A program made the position numbers and the translations under genes. A stretch of 64,000 nucleotides of DNA, taken from NCBI RefSeq assembly GCF_963678635.1, contig NC_087068.1:7373027-7437026 (forward strand), in the 5' to 3' direction. The notes below the pieces were generated by a model, which was not told the origin of the DNA, made no database searches, and saw only the letters and a program-made list of their open reading frames with translations. Below are positions 1 to 11,850 of this stretch, piece by piece; the first letter of the stretch is position 1, and each line of letters opens with the position of its first letter. This stretch comes from Symsagittifera roscoffensis. Its lineage: Eukaryota; Xenacoelomorpha; Acoela; Convolutidae.

Positions 1-719
1 TCCCAAACATAATCTGATTGTTCTGTGATAGCGGTATCATCGTTCGAATTTTGGGGTCTAAAATTTTTTCTTGCTTGTGCAATTAAATCAATATTGTGTG
101 TGAAATAATCTATTATGAACCATGCCAAAATTTTTTGTAAATCGTGTTTGGTATGTTGTGAAACATCGTCTTTCGTGAAATTTTCTTTAATGATGTTTAA
201 ATAACTAGAGAGTAGTGTGATTTCATGTCGTACTCTTAAATGTTTAGATGTTTCTGTCGGTGAGACATTTGTTAATGGGATTTCGTTTTCTAGTATCGAA
301 ATATAACTATTTATTATTGCGAAAACTTCATTGGTGAAAATGGAATTTGCTCTTTGTGAGTTATGGTATTGGATGCTTTTTATATATTCTGAAAAAACTT
401 TTGAAAATTCTAAATCAAGGTCGTCTGTTTGAATAGTATATGTTCTATTATTATGGTTTGGGGAAGTGAATTCTATAGAGTAGATTCCATACTGTTGTGT
501 TATGTTGCATATATCTTTTAGATAGTGATCTATGATTTGTCTTTTGATTTTTACATCGGGGAACTCTGTTTTACATGGACTGATTCCGGGTTCAAATAAA
601 TTTACGAGTAAATTTTGACAAAATATGTGTTGTCCTCTATCAGTATCTGCATCTACTATAAAAGGAAAGATTTCATCATCATCTGGAGTTTCGTCACCTG
701 GGGTGTGTGTTGAACTCAT
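1..719 (-). CDS. Open reading frame of unknown function (ORF B), truncated by window edge
   Basis: Read from the ATG at 719, the minus strand has 239 consecutive sense codons and is still open at position 1, so only the N-terminal part is visible. It starts acidic (MSSTHTPGDETPDDDEIF) and continues as a helix-prone, N/I/E/K-rich protein with segments such as QNLLVNLFEPG, FSEYIKSIQYHNSQ and ILAWFIIDYFTHNIDL. I see no signal peptide, zinc finger or polymerase motif and recognise no family. Its start overlaps the end of the upstream ORF at 694-1161 by 26 bases in a different frame, a compact arrangement typical of a virus-like or transposon gene set rather than of spliced host genes. An open frame this long in such A+T-rich DNA is unlikely by chance. 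That it is translated is an inference. Confidence 0.6.
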   Translation of the reverse strand, partial: MSSTHTPGDETPDDDEIFPFIVDADTDRGQHIFCQNLLVNLFEPGISPCKTEFPDVKIKRQIIDHYLKDICNITQQYGIYSIEFTSPNHNNRTYTIQTDDLDLEFSKVFSEYIKSIQYHNSQRANSIFTNEVFAIINSYISILENEIPLTNVSPTETSKHLRVRHEITLLSSYLNIIKENFTKDDVSQHTKHDLQKILAWFIIDYFTHNIDLIAQARKNFRPQNSNDDTAITEQSDYVW

Positions 720-1161
720 TTTTTCGTTCGATGACTGTTAATATGTAATTATTAATGTGTCGAATTGGTTGATTCCAATTGTATAGATGTACTGGTTTGT
801 GTTTATACTGCTTTTTTATTCTTCTTTTTCCTCTTTGTGCTGAATTTGAAGTTGTTTCTGAGTCAGAAAAATATAATTGATCGTGTGGTGGGTAATTTTT
901 ATCTATTGATTCTTTTAGTTTGTAAAGTTCGTCTAAACTGTTGGTTTCTGATTCTGAAAATGCGTTTCGATTTTTTGAAAATCTTTTTCGTGTTATTTGT
1001 CTTTGTTTAGTTATTATTTTTCTTTTTAGTGTTTGTCGTTTTGTTCGAATGTATCCAACTGTTTGTGTATGAGGTGTGATTACAAGGTCGTATTTTTTGT
1101 TATCTATTTCACAATTGTGTAAAATGATTGTTTGTTTATTTCCTAGGTTTTTAAATGACAT
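694..1161 (-). CDS. Basic 155-aa protein of unknown function (ORF A)
   Basis: This is a complete minus-strand frame from an ATG at 1161 to a stop ending at 694. The middle is very basic (RTKRQTLKRKIITKQRQ, then RKRFSKNRN), followed by an acidic serine-rich stretch (SESETNSLDE, FSDSETTSNS) and another basic patch (RGKRRIKKQYKHK). The basic patches suggest nucleic-acid binding or nuclear localisation. That is inferred from composition only; no family is recognised. Its last 26 bases overlap the start of the following ORF (1-719) in the +1 frame, so the two probably belong to one element. It resembles in style, but not clearly in sequence, the basic and serine-rich ORFs of the tandem array at 37-48 kb. 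Confidence 0.5.
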   Translation of the reverse strand: MSFKNLGNKQTIILHNCEIDNKKYDLVITPHTQTVGYIRTKRQTLKRKIITKQRQITRKRFSKNRNAFSESETNSLDELYKLKESIDKNYPPHDQLYFSDSETTSNSAQRGKRRIKKQYKHKPVHLYNWNQPIRHINNYILTVIERKNEFNTHPR

Positions 1162-1249
1162 AAGGTTTAGAATGACGGATGCAAAGGTTGTTAAATGATT
1201 TCTATTTTCCTAAACTGTTAGTTCTTACGATTTTTTGGTTAGCTTAACC

Positions 1250-1760
1250 TGGGTCTATTTGTTCAGGGTTGGAGAGAAAAGTATATCGATTCCGAAGAAT
1301 GATTTTTACTTTCTCGTGACTAGTATAAGCTAAGGTGTTAACTTACTTAATCTTACTTAGGGGTAGTGATTGTGTTCAAGGGTTGGAGAATAGTAAATCG
1401 ATCCACAAGGTTCAGGTATAATTAGAACGCGAGTAGTTCGTTAGATACTATTTTAAACTTACTAAGTCTAAGATTATCCTGGGTCTGGTAAGAGGGGGGG
1501 TCAAGTGAAGGATGAATAACCGAAGTTCTTCACTGTTTATCCTAATTTGAATGATTAGTTTTGTTTAAAAATTTCTATTAGTCTTAGGTCTTTAGAAAGG
1601 GTTGGGTAGTGAATCGACGTTTGAGGTCGTTAGACACTAATTAAGTGGGTGGGGGAGAACAAAGTTGTTCTGTTTGATCCAAGGATAAGCCTTGATGATC
1701 AAATTTGAAATTTAATTAAGTAGAAAATGATTTAAGATCCAAGGATAAGCCTTGATGATC
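1250..1760. repeat. Small diverged tandem repeats
   Basis: A ~110-bp unit recurs about three times, each copy with a gggttgg...atcga core near 1267, 1381 and 1599. A 25-bp motif beginning gatccaaggataagcc is repeated exactly at 1676-1700 and 1736-1760, a 60-bp period. There is no coding potential. Confidence 0.6.
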
Positions 1761-1764
1761 TGAT

Positions 1765-3435
1765 TTTAAAATTAAGTGAATTTAAGTTTTAATAAATTTT
1801 TAAATGTGTGTAAAGGAAAGATTTAGTGTTTTGATGATATTAGTGAGTTGATGATTGCTGTTATGTTTTAGGTGATGAAGCTGGAACAACAGGATGATTT
1901 ATGATTACTAACCATTTATTGTCATGCTACTAATTTTTATTTTTATTTTCCAATAAATATTTTTCAAACATGTTTTGTATATTACTGCAGAGTTTTAGGA
2001 AAACGATCTTAGATCTTTTTATCAATCGTTATTGTATAATATTAATTTTGTTTAGCGCCTGAAATGATTTTGAAGAGTAACTTCAAGGTTTTATGTTTGC
2101 AAATGGAAATCTAAATTCATTGCAAGTAGTATTCGAAATATAAAAGTTTGTTCTGGCTTTTGCCGAACTATCATATAACTATACGGCAAGTTTCTACTTT
2201 GTCGTATGTCGTCTTTGGTTCGAGGTCTTCTTCCAATTCCGGGTAGTTCTGTTATGGTTCGGAATATTGGCTCTGATCTATTGAGTCGGAGAGACATTTC
2301 AATTAAATTATTGTCGTATAACATTTTGTAAATGTTTTTGTCTAATTTCTAATCTATTTTTGGTTAATTCTAATCTAGTAAGGTCTTGTTCGAGACTTAT
2401 GGTCGCACCAGATGAGTTAGGACCGAAGTGTAACTCATAGAGTAATTTCGGATAGGGTACACCGTCTGCTCGTCACGCTATCTTATTTTCGGCCGGATAG
2501 ATTCGTGCAACTTCTTAGTCTAATACCGATCCTAATCTTACTCTTATACTATCTAGTCTCAGGTTGTTTAACTAGTCTCTGCTAGGCTCAATAGATCTAG
2601 GGTATACTGGTTTATTGCGGCTGCTGAAGTGCTCGGGAGAGTCCAACTAATTTCTAAGTTAAATTCAAATCTCTCTGGTGCTGAAATTACAAGTAACTTC
2701 AGCACTTACAAATAAGTGGGTTGTTAGTTAGATGGATCATGATTGGTTAATATTAAATACTTTACATTGGTAAAACATTTAATTTATCCAATCATAAAAT
2801 ATAGTTTAGATCAGGTTCCACCATGTAAGAGATAACTAATGTGGCAGCTGGAAAAAAGTTTTTGAAAGGAGGTGAAACCGTCCGAAATTGCGATTTCTAT
2901 TGGAAAATTTCCACACCTATGAGAACAAGACAAATTGCGAAGGATAAGGAATATTTTGGAAACTGTTTGATAAAAATTTTTCGAAACAAGGCTCTTCATT
3001 TCTGAGAATTGCAAAAGAGCCATTTTTGGAGAAATTAATTTTAAAAATTACAGTCAAGAAATACGACAAAAATTAGTCAACGAAGAAAAAAGTTGGAAAA
3101 CCAACCTTCCGGGTCTCGAGAAAAACCTCCATGTTTGCCGACGTTAGAAAAAATGACGTATCGTGCAAAAAGTATCCGGCTGAAGACTTACGATAGAGAC
3201 TGAATTTCGTTTTGAATTGAATGTCAACTTTTTAGTTACAGTGATACCATGTCCCAAACTATTTTAAAAATTCTAGTCTGAGTGTTGTTAATTTATAGCA
3301 TGAGTAATTGAAAGCAAGCAAAAGTCAATCCATCACAATTGGTTCAATAACAGAGAGGCGAAGCGATATAACACTATCATAAATAAAAAATAAGTCGAAT
3401 AAAAACGACAAAAAGTTCAGAGAAACTGGTGAACC
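1765..3435. other. Gene-poor stretch; one weak minus-strand ORF
   Basis: The only open frame of note is minus 2091-2324 (77 aa, with GIGRRPRTKDD and YMIVRQKPEQ). It lies upstream of ORF A on the same strand and could be another short gene or remnant of that element. It is too short to assign. The rest shows no gene, RNA gene or recognisable element. Confidence 0.3.
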
Positions 3436-3439
3436 TAAG

Positions 3440-6060
3440 CTTTCGTGAAATTCGAATAAGGACACCTAGGGCCCAGCTAAAGATGGGAGCACGTAACGTA
3501 GAGAATATTCCCATGATTAAAATCCTCGATTGAACACTAAACCTAAGGTTTGTCACAGTGATGTTCGAGTAGAGTAAAAAACAATCCGAAAACCGGGCAA
3601 AGTTCCAAAATTTTCACAGGTTTGAAGACCATAAGTTTTTTTCCTAAAAACTGGGTGTATCACCTTATAAAACTAAGCATCAAACAACCTGTTGTGACAA
3701 TTAAACCATGATATCAGATTTGACAGAATAGTTATTAAGAAAAGTCCAGGAAAAAAATTAATAAATCAGATAGTTGACGTTTCTGAGATTCGTAGCTTTT
3801 TGTTGTGTAAACATTGGCTCCTCCGCTTATGCAGAAGAAATTCATCAAATCTGCTGTTTAGATTGAATCCAAAAACCCAGGTTCGACAGGGTAGTTCTAC
3901 CAAAAAAAAATTTCAAACAACGGTAAAAAAATCAATTTTTCCAAGGACGATAACTCTTTGTGTAAAAAAAAATTGTAGCCGCTAACGCAGTGAAGCTTCT
4001 CATATCCCCTTATATCCATTGAATGCACAGCCTCTGGTTTGGGAGGTTAGAAAATTCAAAAGATTTTAAAACGGGCAAAAATATCAAAAAATCACTATTC
4101 CGAGTGCCATAGCTTTATGTTTAAAAAAGACGCTTATGGAAGGGAGCTTTACAAGGCTGCTCTTTTCATCAAAACAAAAAATTTTAGGCGGGTCAGTTTT
4201 GAGATGACTAAAAAACCAAAAATATTGGTGAAAGTTTTTCGAAGACTAAGACAAAAGGTAAAGCAAAAAGACGCCAGCAGAGTGAGCAGGCACACAATGG
4301 TGTAGGCGGTCTTTCTATAAATACTTCTTTTTAAAAACTGGTAGAAAGGTTTTCGATAAAAAATAGAAAATTTTTGCTGAATGTGATAAAACTTTCCAAA
4401 GCCTAAAAATATATACATATATAAAAAACCCAATCCCATACATTTTCATGAAACCTGTTTTTTTAAATAAGAATTTGAAGAAACAAAACAAGCAAGGTAT
4501 TTGAAAGTCAAATTAGTATCTGGACAAACTTACGAAGCGGAAACAAGGCCGACCATCTTTGAGCAGACACCATTTAAGCCTACACCATTGAGTAGACACC
4601 ATTTAATAGATATTTTAAAAATTTTCAAGTCCGCCTGAAACTATCCGGTAGAAACTAGGTCGTGAGGGCAGTTCAGAGACCATATCTTCGGGAATTTGTA
4701 TGATTCAATCAGATCAAAAATCCATTTACTCCATTTCAGTTTACAGTGCTGGTACTAAATCTTCAAAATCACTCATATCTACCTTCAGAAAGAAGAATAG
4801 TTAAAAAAGTGTAGCTCACCTTTAAGAAAAAGTGTTTACTTGCAAATTTCCAACTTTAACATACGATTTCAGAATGAAAGCTGAACAGTGAGTCTTGACA
4901 AAGTTTCCTTGTTGTTAGGTAAAATCTCATGGTGTGTGAAAATTTTATCAGATGGAAAAACGAGTAAGGTCACCTAGGGCCCAGCTAAAGTTGAAAGCCC
5001 GTGTTCGATTTGTTTGAGTTTGTTATACCGCTGCGGGACAAAATGCGTAACTTCAAGAAATGAACTAGCCCAAAACCTTAGTGAAAAGTTTTGAGATTTT
5101 GAAAAATTTCCATATTCATAAAATGTCTCATACAAAAAATTGAAAAGTAACCGCCTATTTCGATTTAACTTGAAATCTTAGATTTGATTGGGTAATTTTC
5201 ATGAAAATTCAAAGGTTTCTAAAAAAACGGCCAGAGGTCAAAAACTTGGTTTTCCTAAGTTCAAATATTTTTTTTCAACGACAAGCAGATCATGGCGGGA
5301 AAAGTAGAGAAGATTACTAAAAACGGATTCCTCGATGGAACATTAAACTTAAGAATTGACACGGTGATGTTCGAGTAAAATAAAAAAGCTGCGGAAAGCC
5401 GGTCAATGCTTTAAAATTTTCACTTGTTTGAAAGCCATAACTTTTTCTAAAAAATTGGGCTCATCAGATTGTCCAATAAAGCTACCAAAAACCAGTTGTG
5501 TCAATTAAACCTAAGATGTCAGATTTGGCAGGCTGTTTATAGAGAAAAGTTCAGTACAAAAGATTAACAAATCAGATAGTTGACGTTTCTGAGAATCGTA
5601 GCTTTTTGTTTTAAAAAATTTTGTTCTTAGCACCTTATGCAGAAGAGATTCACCAAATCGGTTCTTTCGATTGAATCCAAAAAACCCAGGTTCGGCAGGG
5701 TAGTTTTTGCCAAAAAAAAACAACAGTAAAACCCAAGTTCGTCAGGGTAGTTCTACCGAAAAATCCAACAGTAAGTTTCAAACCGTGTGAGTAGCCGCTA
5801 TTTTAGGGCAGCTTCTCACTACCCGTTATATCTAGTGAACGCACAGACTCTGGTTTGGGAGGTTAGTTTTCGAGAAAAAACAAAAACACTTAAAAACGGC
5901 AAAAAAAATATCAAAAATTGGCTATTCCGAGGGGCATAATTTTATGATTAAACACGTTTGAGCGTAGAAGCTTATGGAAGGGAGCTTTACAAGTCTGCTT
6001 TATTCATTGAACAGTGAGCCTTTACAAGGTTTCCTTGTTGTTAGGTAAAATATCATGTTG
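3440..6060. repeat. Diverged direct duplication, ~1.8-kb spacing
   Basis: Blocks at about 3530-4170 recur at about 5330-6000. Shared landmarks include the gtgatgttcgagta motif (near 3560 and 5361), a stretch around ttatgcagaaga (3828 and 5636), and the cttatggaagggagctttac motif (4131 and 5968). The cctagggcccagctaaag motif occurs at 3466 and 4975, and a further shared piece occurs near 4880 and 6003. Copies differ by many substitutions and indels, so the duplication is old. Small ORFs here are not conserved between the copies, so I treat it as non-coding repeat sequence. Confidence 0.6.
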
Positions 6061-6275
6061 TGTGAAAATCTTATCAGTTGGAAAATCTTATCAGTTTTCT
6101 CAATAATGAGGAGATGGTATTGATTTTTTGAGCCGTGTTCTGTCATTTGAAGGCATGTTTTTGTGGTACATAGAAGATCACATTATCTCGCAGTTTTGAG
6201 GGCTGCAGAACCACGTCCTCAAGTCATTTCTACAGCAAAACTGCAATGAACTTTTTTCCAGGTCTTTTTCAACCA

Positions 6276-6806
6276 TTAAACCACATCTTTAACAGCTTTT
6301 GTTGGGTCCATTATAATACCGTTTTTCCTTTTGCTTCTCTTTATCACCGATCTATATTTTTGTTTTAGTGTATAAGTGTACACTGTGATTTTGTAAAAGC
6401 TAAATAGTTTTGTAGATTTTCGAAATAAAAGGATGTCACTTTTAACTATGTTTGCGTTTTCAATAATTTTTTTTGGAAAAACAACCAAAATGAAAAACTG
6501 CCCTTGACACTGTAAAACATTTAAAAAAAAACTTGAACGGCTCTTGACAGAAATAAACGTTTGCCTCAAAGATGATACCCATGATGTTCCCTCATCTGAT
6601 GCGGTCAATAAACAATATAGGAAAACAATGTGACTTTCCCAAAAACACTTGCTTGGAGACAGAATCAAAGAGAACAAAAGAGACCTAACTTGTCTTTTAA
6701 GTGAATCAATAGCATTACTATAGTCATTTGAAGGATCAACGAAATTGAATCTAACCAGCTGAAGGCGACTGAAAGCATTTGAGTGCAATTTTGCATAGGA
6801 AACCAA
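6276..6806 (-). other. 176-aa open frame, unrecognised
   Basis: This complete minus-strand frame (ATG at 6806) includes FNFVDPSNDYSNAIDSLKRQ near residue 21 and a basic C-terminal third (RSVIKRSKRKNG). It lies next to, and on the same strand as, the repeat-borne coding remnant at 6880-7600, so it may be a piece of the same decayed element. No family is recognised, and no second copy of it was seen next to the related block at 26.6-27.2 kb. It could be a chance open frame. Confidence 0.25.
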
Positions 6807-6879
6807 GCCGCAGTAAAATTTAAAAACGAGATTTGAGATGGCGTAAGTATTGTCTACCCAAATGGGGAGGATTGAATCA

Positions 6880-7600
6880 GGGAGCCACCACTGACTCTTT
6901 GTCTAACAAAACTATCAGAATTGGGCGTCTTCTGGGTATTATTCCACAAGTGCGCTCACGATCCATCCTTCAGTGCTCGCTTTACCTCCATGCCACGCCA
7001 CATGCTTATTCACGATATCATCTCGTTTGTATTGCCGTACTTTGACCGAGTCAACCAAAAAAACTAATTTCTTAAGCGGCTCTAGAAACGTCTGAAGAGA
7101 GTACCGAAGAAACGGTGCGCCTTCGCATTTCTCGCTCCAGAATTGAAAGTCTCCATTCCCATAGGACGTTGCTTTCTAAATTTGATCTCTAAGCCGCTCT
7201 TGGAATTCCACTGGCATAGTCTCCGCCCTATCCTGCCAGATCAATGTCTCCGTTTTAGCAAAAAGTCATCAGCTTCTTCTTTGTCAGGAAACTCTTACAA
7301 CTGAAAGAAGAGATCTGTAGTGGTCGACTGAAACAATTTGGGATGTGGTACATCCCAAGCCTTTCTAAATATCACATTCTCAAGATACGACGGCAGCCAA
7401 TAAAACATCGTCTTCTCTTCACAGCTGTAGAAACGCCATATGCAATTTGAAAAATATACTTGGTCGCTAAAAACAAAAACAATCTTTGAACAAATAGTCA
7501 ATTTCAGGAGTAATTCGAATAAACTACGAGTAGATTGAATCAAGGATTTTTGACCAGAATGTTTAAGGTTCGGTTCAATTTTCTGTTTGGCAGTGTACGC
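6880..7600 (-). repeat. Inverted copy of the ~1-kb block (B0) with coding remnants
   Basis: The reverse complement of this segment matches the blocks at 21.6-21.9, 24.0-24.25 and especially 26.58-27.2 kb. In different copies several stretches stay alike at protein level: DDVLLAAVVS here against DEILMAAEVPRD at 21.7 kb, KFRKQRPMGM against KLRKQHPIAV, and DSVKVRQYKRDD against DSVKVRQYQRID. All copies carry stops and frameshifts. The ancestral gene is not recognised. Its orientation is opposite to the copies at 21-27 kb, and it lies on the other side of the polymerase relic. Confidence 0.6.
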
Positions 7601-7649
7601 TGATTTTTCAGCTTAATATGCTGAGCAACAAATTATGATTGAGAAACTT

Positions 7650-7832
7650 TGAAGAAAATTTCGAAAGCTTAATTTTGAAGAAAATTTGTTTTTAAAAATT
7701 GAAAATTACCTATGAAGTACTTTTTTTACGTTCATCATAGCATGTATTAGTAATCTAGATCAAGCCACATTATAATGTTATCTCAGTAACTAGTGAATTA
7801 TGGGAATTAATTTTGAAGACAAGTTTTTTAAG
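7650..7832 (-). repeat. Satellite monomer in inverted orientation
   Basis: The reverse complement reads through the same landmarks as the large array to the right: ttgtcttca, then gagataacat, then gtggcttgatctaga, then acatgctatgatgaa. It is one diverged ~132-bp monomer. In the main array (14.2-34.1 kb) the monomers run on the plus strand. Confidence 0.65.
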
Positions 7833-8390
7833 ATATTTACTGTTTTCTATATTATGTAACATAAAACACAAGGCATTGATAATTTTTGCTGCGCAATCAA
7901 GTTTTTCAAAGACTTGATCCAGTTCTTATTAATTAGATTGGGATGTAGTTTTGAAAATTGAAAACTGAATACTTGGTGGCGTACAGTTTCCATTTCGCTA
8001 TCTGTCAATAACTAACATCAAAAAACTTTCAGTTTTCATCAGAGCATTTTTGAATCATCAAGAAAAAGCTACATCCTTTTTCTTATCTCGGAAAATTTGT
8101 CTCCCTAAGTGTGTCTAAAAATTATTAGTTTCCGAGATAAAAATAAGGATGTAGCTTGTTCTTGATTATTCATGAATGCTCTGATGAAAATTGAAAATTT
8201 TTTGATGTTAGTTATTGACAGACAGCGAAATGGAAAATATACGCCACAAGGTGTTCAGTTTTCAATTTTCAAAACTACATCCCAATCTAATTAATAAAAA
8301 CAGGATCAAGTCTTTGAAAAACTTGATTGCGCAGCAAAAATTATCAATGCCTTGTGTTTTATGTTACATAATATAGAAAACAGTAAATAT
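7833..8390. repeat. 558-bp palindrome: ~262-bp inverted arms, 34-bp spacer
   Basis: Arm 7833-8094 is the near-perfect reverse complement of arm 8129-8390 (for example atatttactgttttctat at 7833 against atagaaaacagtaaatat at the right end). The inner ends contain satellite-monomer sequence (gagataaaaataaggatgtagcttgttcttg at 8134 onward, matching the array). The right arm runs into the start of the polymerase relic. It could be a rearranged terminal inverted repeat of that element. Confidence 0.85.
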
Positions 8391-11300
8391 TGTTCTTCAC
8401 ACACTCATGAAAACAACACACTCTTTGAAAAACTATGTACAAAAGCAGACTTGACGTCTATAGAAAACAAGGTCAACCCTCACTATATCAAAGAAGCTTG
8501 TACACAAGAGAGACAGAATACAAATTGGCGATTCAATTTGATCATTTATGTGACTATTTTTGCCGCTTTACCCAAAAACATACTCATGGGATCTCCAGAT
8601 TCATTGATTCTCGAAACGCTTCTGAAAAATCAGCAAGTTAATTGTTTGATTTCGGACTCGAGGCAGCAAGCATACAATGACAATTTGTGTTTGTTTCGAG
8701 CACTTGCATAGAAAAATTAATCTTGAAACAATCATCTCTAAGATCTTTAAGGACTTTTTTGAAAAATCGGGTCGTGATCTGAAACAGTTTTGATGGGTAA
8801 TTTAACGTTGATTGAAGATGTGGTAGAGTAAAACGTCTTTTTCAACGATAACGATTTTTAAGATTTAGATTTTGTGGGTTCATTAGCTCGGACAAGTATC
8901 GGTAGATACAAGAATACAGTAAAGCTTCTACGACACTACACCACTTCATTCACGTCAATAATATCAACTGCTTCTTCTGATGCTTTCGATGCCAAACTTT
9001 CGATATGTTCTTTAACCTATTTCAAAAATTCTCTAAGCTTTTTCTACGATGCAAAGATCAATTTTTAAAAAATATTTCCCAAAAAATATCACGCTCTACG
9101 TAAGACGGTATCTGAAAAACTGGATGGCCTCAATATTGAGTATACCAGAAGCCAAAACTTATTCAAGAATGTCGCCATTTTTGACTTCGAATCAGTTTGC
9201 GTGCCGTCCGAAAAACTGAAAACGATACAAACAATAACCTGGATTGTGCGCATGACCTCATATCAGTGTCAATTTCATCTTGACCCATTTTTTTGTAACA
9301 AAGATCCACAAAACCTCATTATTGAACTTATGGCAATTTGGAAATTGTTGGTGGGAAAAATAGCGGAGATGCAATCAAAACTTCTGAGAAATTGGAAAAA
9401 AAACATCAAAAAGCGGCTACACATGATTCTCAACATACCTAATGAACGATGCATGTTTTTATAGAAGTGGAGCAAGAGAAAATTAAGACAAACGTATCGA
9501 GAATGAGAAGAAAAACAGACGCATTTACTCATTTTCTCAGGTTTCAAAAAAATCAATTGATTGATTTGATGCAACATCTTGAGAGATACAGCAATACTCA
9601 ACAAGTATTTTGATTCAACGGTGGTCAGTATGATATAAACCTCTTTAAATTATATCTCATCCCCTACCTCATAAACGGAAAAGAAATTGAAATTTCAGTT
9701 ATCAAGAAAGCGAACGATTTGTTTCCTTCGAATGTGGAGACATTCAGCCTCTGGACATTATGAAATTTTTAGGTGAGGCTATTTCTTTAGACTATTTCGC
9801 TAAAAGCTTACAAGGGCAATGAGACGAAAGGTTACTTTCTCTACGAGTGGTTTGATACTCCCAACAAGCTCAAAACAACTACAGTCGTAGCATGATTTTA
9901 ACAGTAAATAAAAGAACATCAACCCTCTTGATAAAGACTATGACACTTTTCAGAAGCTTCTCAGTACTGGGTTGAAAGAAGAAGCAGCAGGGAAAAACTC
10001 GATCTTAAAACCAAACCTCCTGCGGGACTGGAAAATTGCTACCACCTGAATTTATTTGGGAAGAGGAAAAGATGCAACATTTCCCGAGTTTCTACAGTGG
10101 TATATAAACAAAAATTTATTTTTCTACCCTTGAAACTACGCAAAAAAAGTTGAGTTCTATCATGACAAAGGAATAGACATTTTGAAGATCGGCTAAACAC
10201 TCCGAATCTAGCGAATTAAGGTCCGTCAAGTCAACCGACTTTAAATTGTATTCTTTTTTCTAAAGTGATAGTGACAAGGCAAATCGAGCTCAAACGTTTG
10301 GAAAAATGATCATGTCATATTTTCAAGCAACCAGACTTGAAAGTATAATTGAGAGCTACTACACTACAGGAACCGAGAAAAAACGATTGCTTAAGTGTTG
10401 ATGGTTATTGCAATCATTGTAAAGTTATTTTCGAAGAAATGGGTTACTTTTTCCATTCTTGTCCTTGCCAAAAAAGCTAGACCTAGCCCAAGTGATAATG
10501 ATACTTAACGAAGAATCAAGAAAATAGAAGTGGACGAGTTTCGAAAAGATCGTACTTGAGAAAAGTATTCCTATTTGATCATCTAGAAGAAACATAAGAT
10601 TGTAATGGTGGGATCAATTTAAAAACAACGTACCTGAAAATTCACGTAAGAACCAATGTTTCATTCTAAGGACCTCTTACCTCAATGTACTTAAAAAACA
10701 TTAGAAGTGAAACAATGTTCGGCTGTGTGCAATTTCTATGCAAAGTTCTAGATTTCCTGAGAGTTGCTTCTTCAAGAAACTCAATATTTTAGCCAAATAC
10801 TTGTATGAAGGGTAGCTTCTAAGTCTACTATCGAACATCGCGAACCAATCATAGTAGGATTGTTTATACTACAGCATGCCAAATTGAGAATGTTGAAACA
10901 GTTTTATGAATTTCTTGATATATTTTGCGACGTCAACAAATTTGAAGATCTCAAAATTGATACAGATTTCCTGTATTTGGTTTTGGCAGAAGAACGTTTA
11001 TCTGGTTGTAAGCTTCCCAGCAATCGAGCAGAATGGAATATGAAGCGAAGCAAGGATTGTCGAGATAACTTTAGTGCAGATTTGAATAAAAAAAATTCCC
11101 CCGTAGTTGTTGCTTCGAACTCAAAAAACTTGATATGAGAGAACCAGGATTATTCAGGGAGGAGTTCAGATACACCAAAATTTTGTGCCTTTGTAGTAAA
11201 ATTCATTGCTGATCGAATTCATTGTAGTAAAGGTCGAAAGAACAAATTTAGCAGTAAAGGATTGGACGAACGTGCATTAGAAGACTCTGGAGATGGTCTG

Positions 11301-11471
11301 TTTGCAAAGTATCGACAAGCATTGGTTGAAGTAGTGAATTTTAAAGAAGGATTTGAAACGATTAACCGTGAAATTGCAAGTTAAGAACAAACTTAAAAAG
11401 GACTGAGCTAACTCTACCCAAAAGGGGAAGTTGAACCTGATGAAATACATGCTGAACTTCTAAATTTGTAA
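8345..11471 (+). pseudogene. Decayed protein-primed family B DNA polymerase (Polinton/Maverick type)
   Basis: Intact family members copy the ends of a linear DNA element using a terminal protein as primer. Remnants appear in the right order but in shifting frames. First is an N-terminal region ending DNLCLFRALA (~8670-8708). Next is a degraded Cys-rich segment (CFRCQTFDMFFN, ~8975). The exonuclease motif follows as AIFDFESVCVPSEKL (~9177-9224), then a YDINLFKLYLIPYLI segment (~9630), then IQPLDIMKFLG and KGYFLYEWFD (~9745-9850). After that come MSYFQATRLES (~10315) and EHREPIIVGLFILQHAKLRM (~10830-10890). The metal-binding motif C reads DTDF, where DTDS is usual (~10958). The C-terminal segment includes REPGLFREEF (~11135) and LCLCSK (~11185). 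The central catalytic part with the SLYP and KxxxNSxYG motifs is missing between ~10700 and 10825. There are many stops and frameshifts, so it is not functional. The family call rests on remembered motifs. Confidence 0.8.
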
Positions 11472-11850
11472 AGATTCGTAAAATTATATACGAGGCTGTA
11501 AATTTTTTTATTTTCTCTGTAACTAATCTTTTCTCTTCATCAATTTTTTTAGACGCTGTGTATGGGTTAACAGTCTATTTTATTTTGATCAAGACGTCGC
11601 TTAGAATATTAAACTTTGCTGAATTGGCAAAAACTGACGCCAAAATGTTTTTTGAAAATTACAACCTTACGATGCGAAACTCTGAAATCTATAACCTATC
11701 TTAGTACTTGGGAAAACTACACCTTATCTTAATACATAAGGTGCTGACCGGTTGATCTATAGCCTATCTTAATACATGGAGTCCTCACTCATTATGACGA
11801 CTTGTATCCAACATTTACTACTCATTTTATAAGTGGTAGCTCAGCTCCAA
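11472..11850. other. Post-polymerase stretch with a short triple repeat
   Basis: A motif close to ctatcttaatacat recurs three times between 11694 and 11780. A short plus-strand open stretch (around ELAKTDAKMFF, ~11620) may be the remains of another gene of the polymerase element. It is not identifiable. Confidence 0.3.

Noticed and set aside
765-1010. 81-aa plus-strand hydrophobic ORF
   Set aside because: It is antisense to the longer basic ORF A; its hydrophobic look comes from T-rich sequence opposite A-rich Lys/Asn codons.
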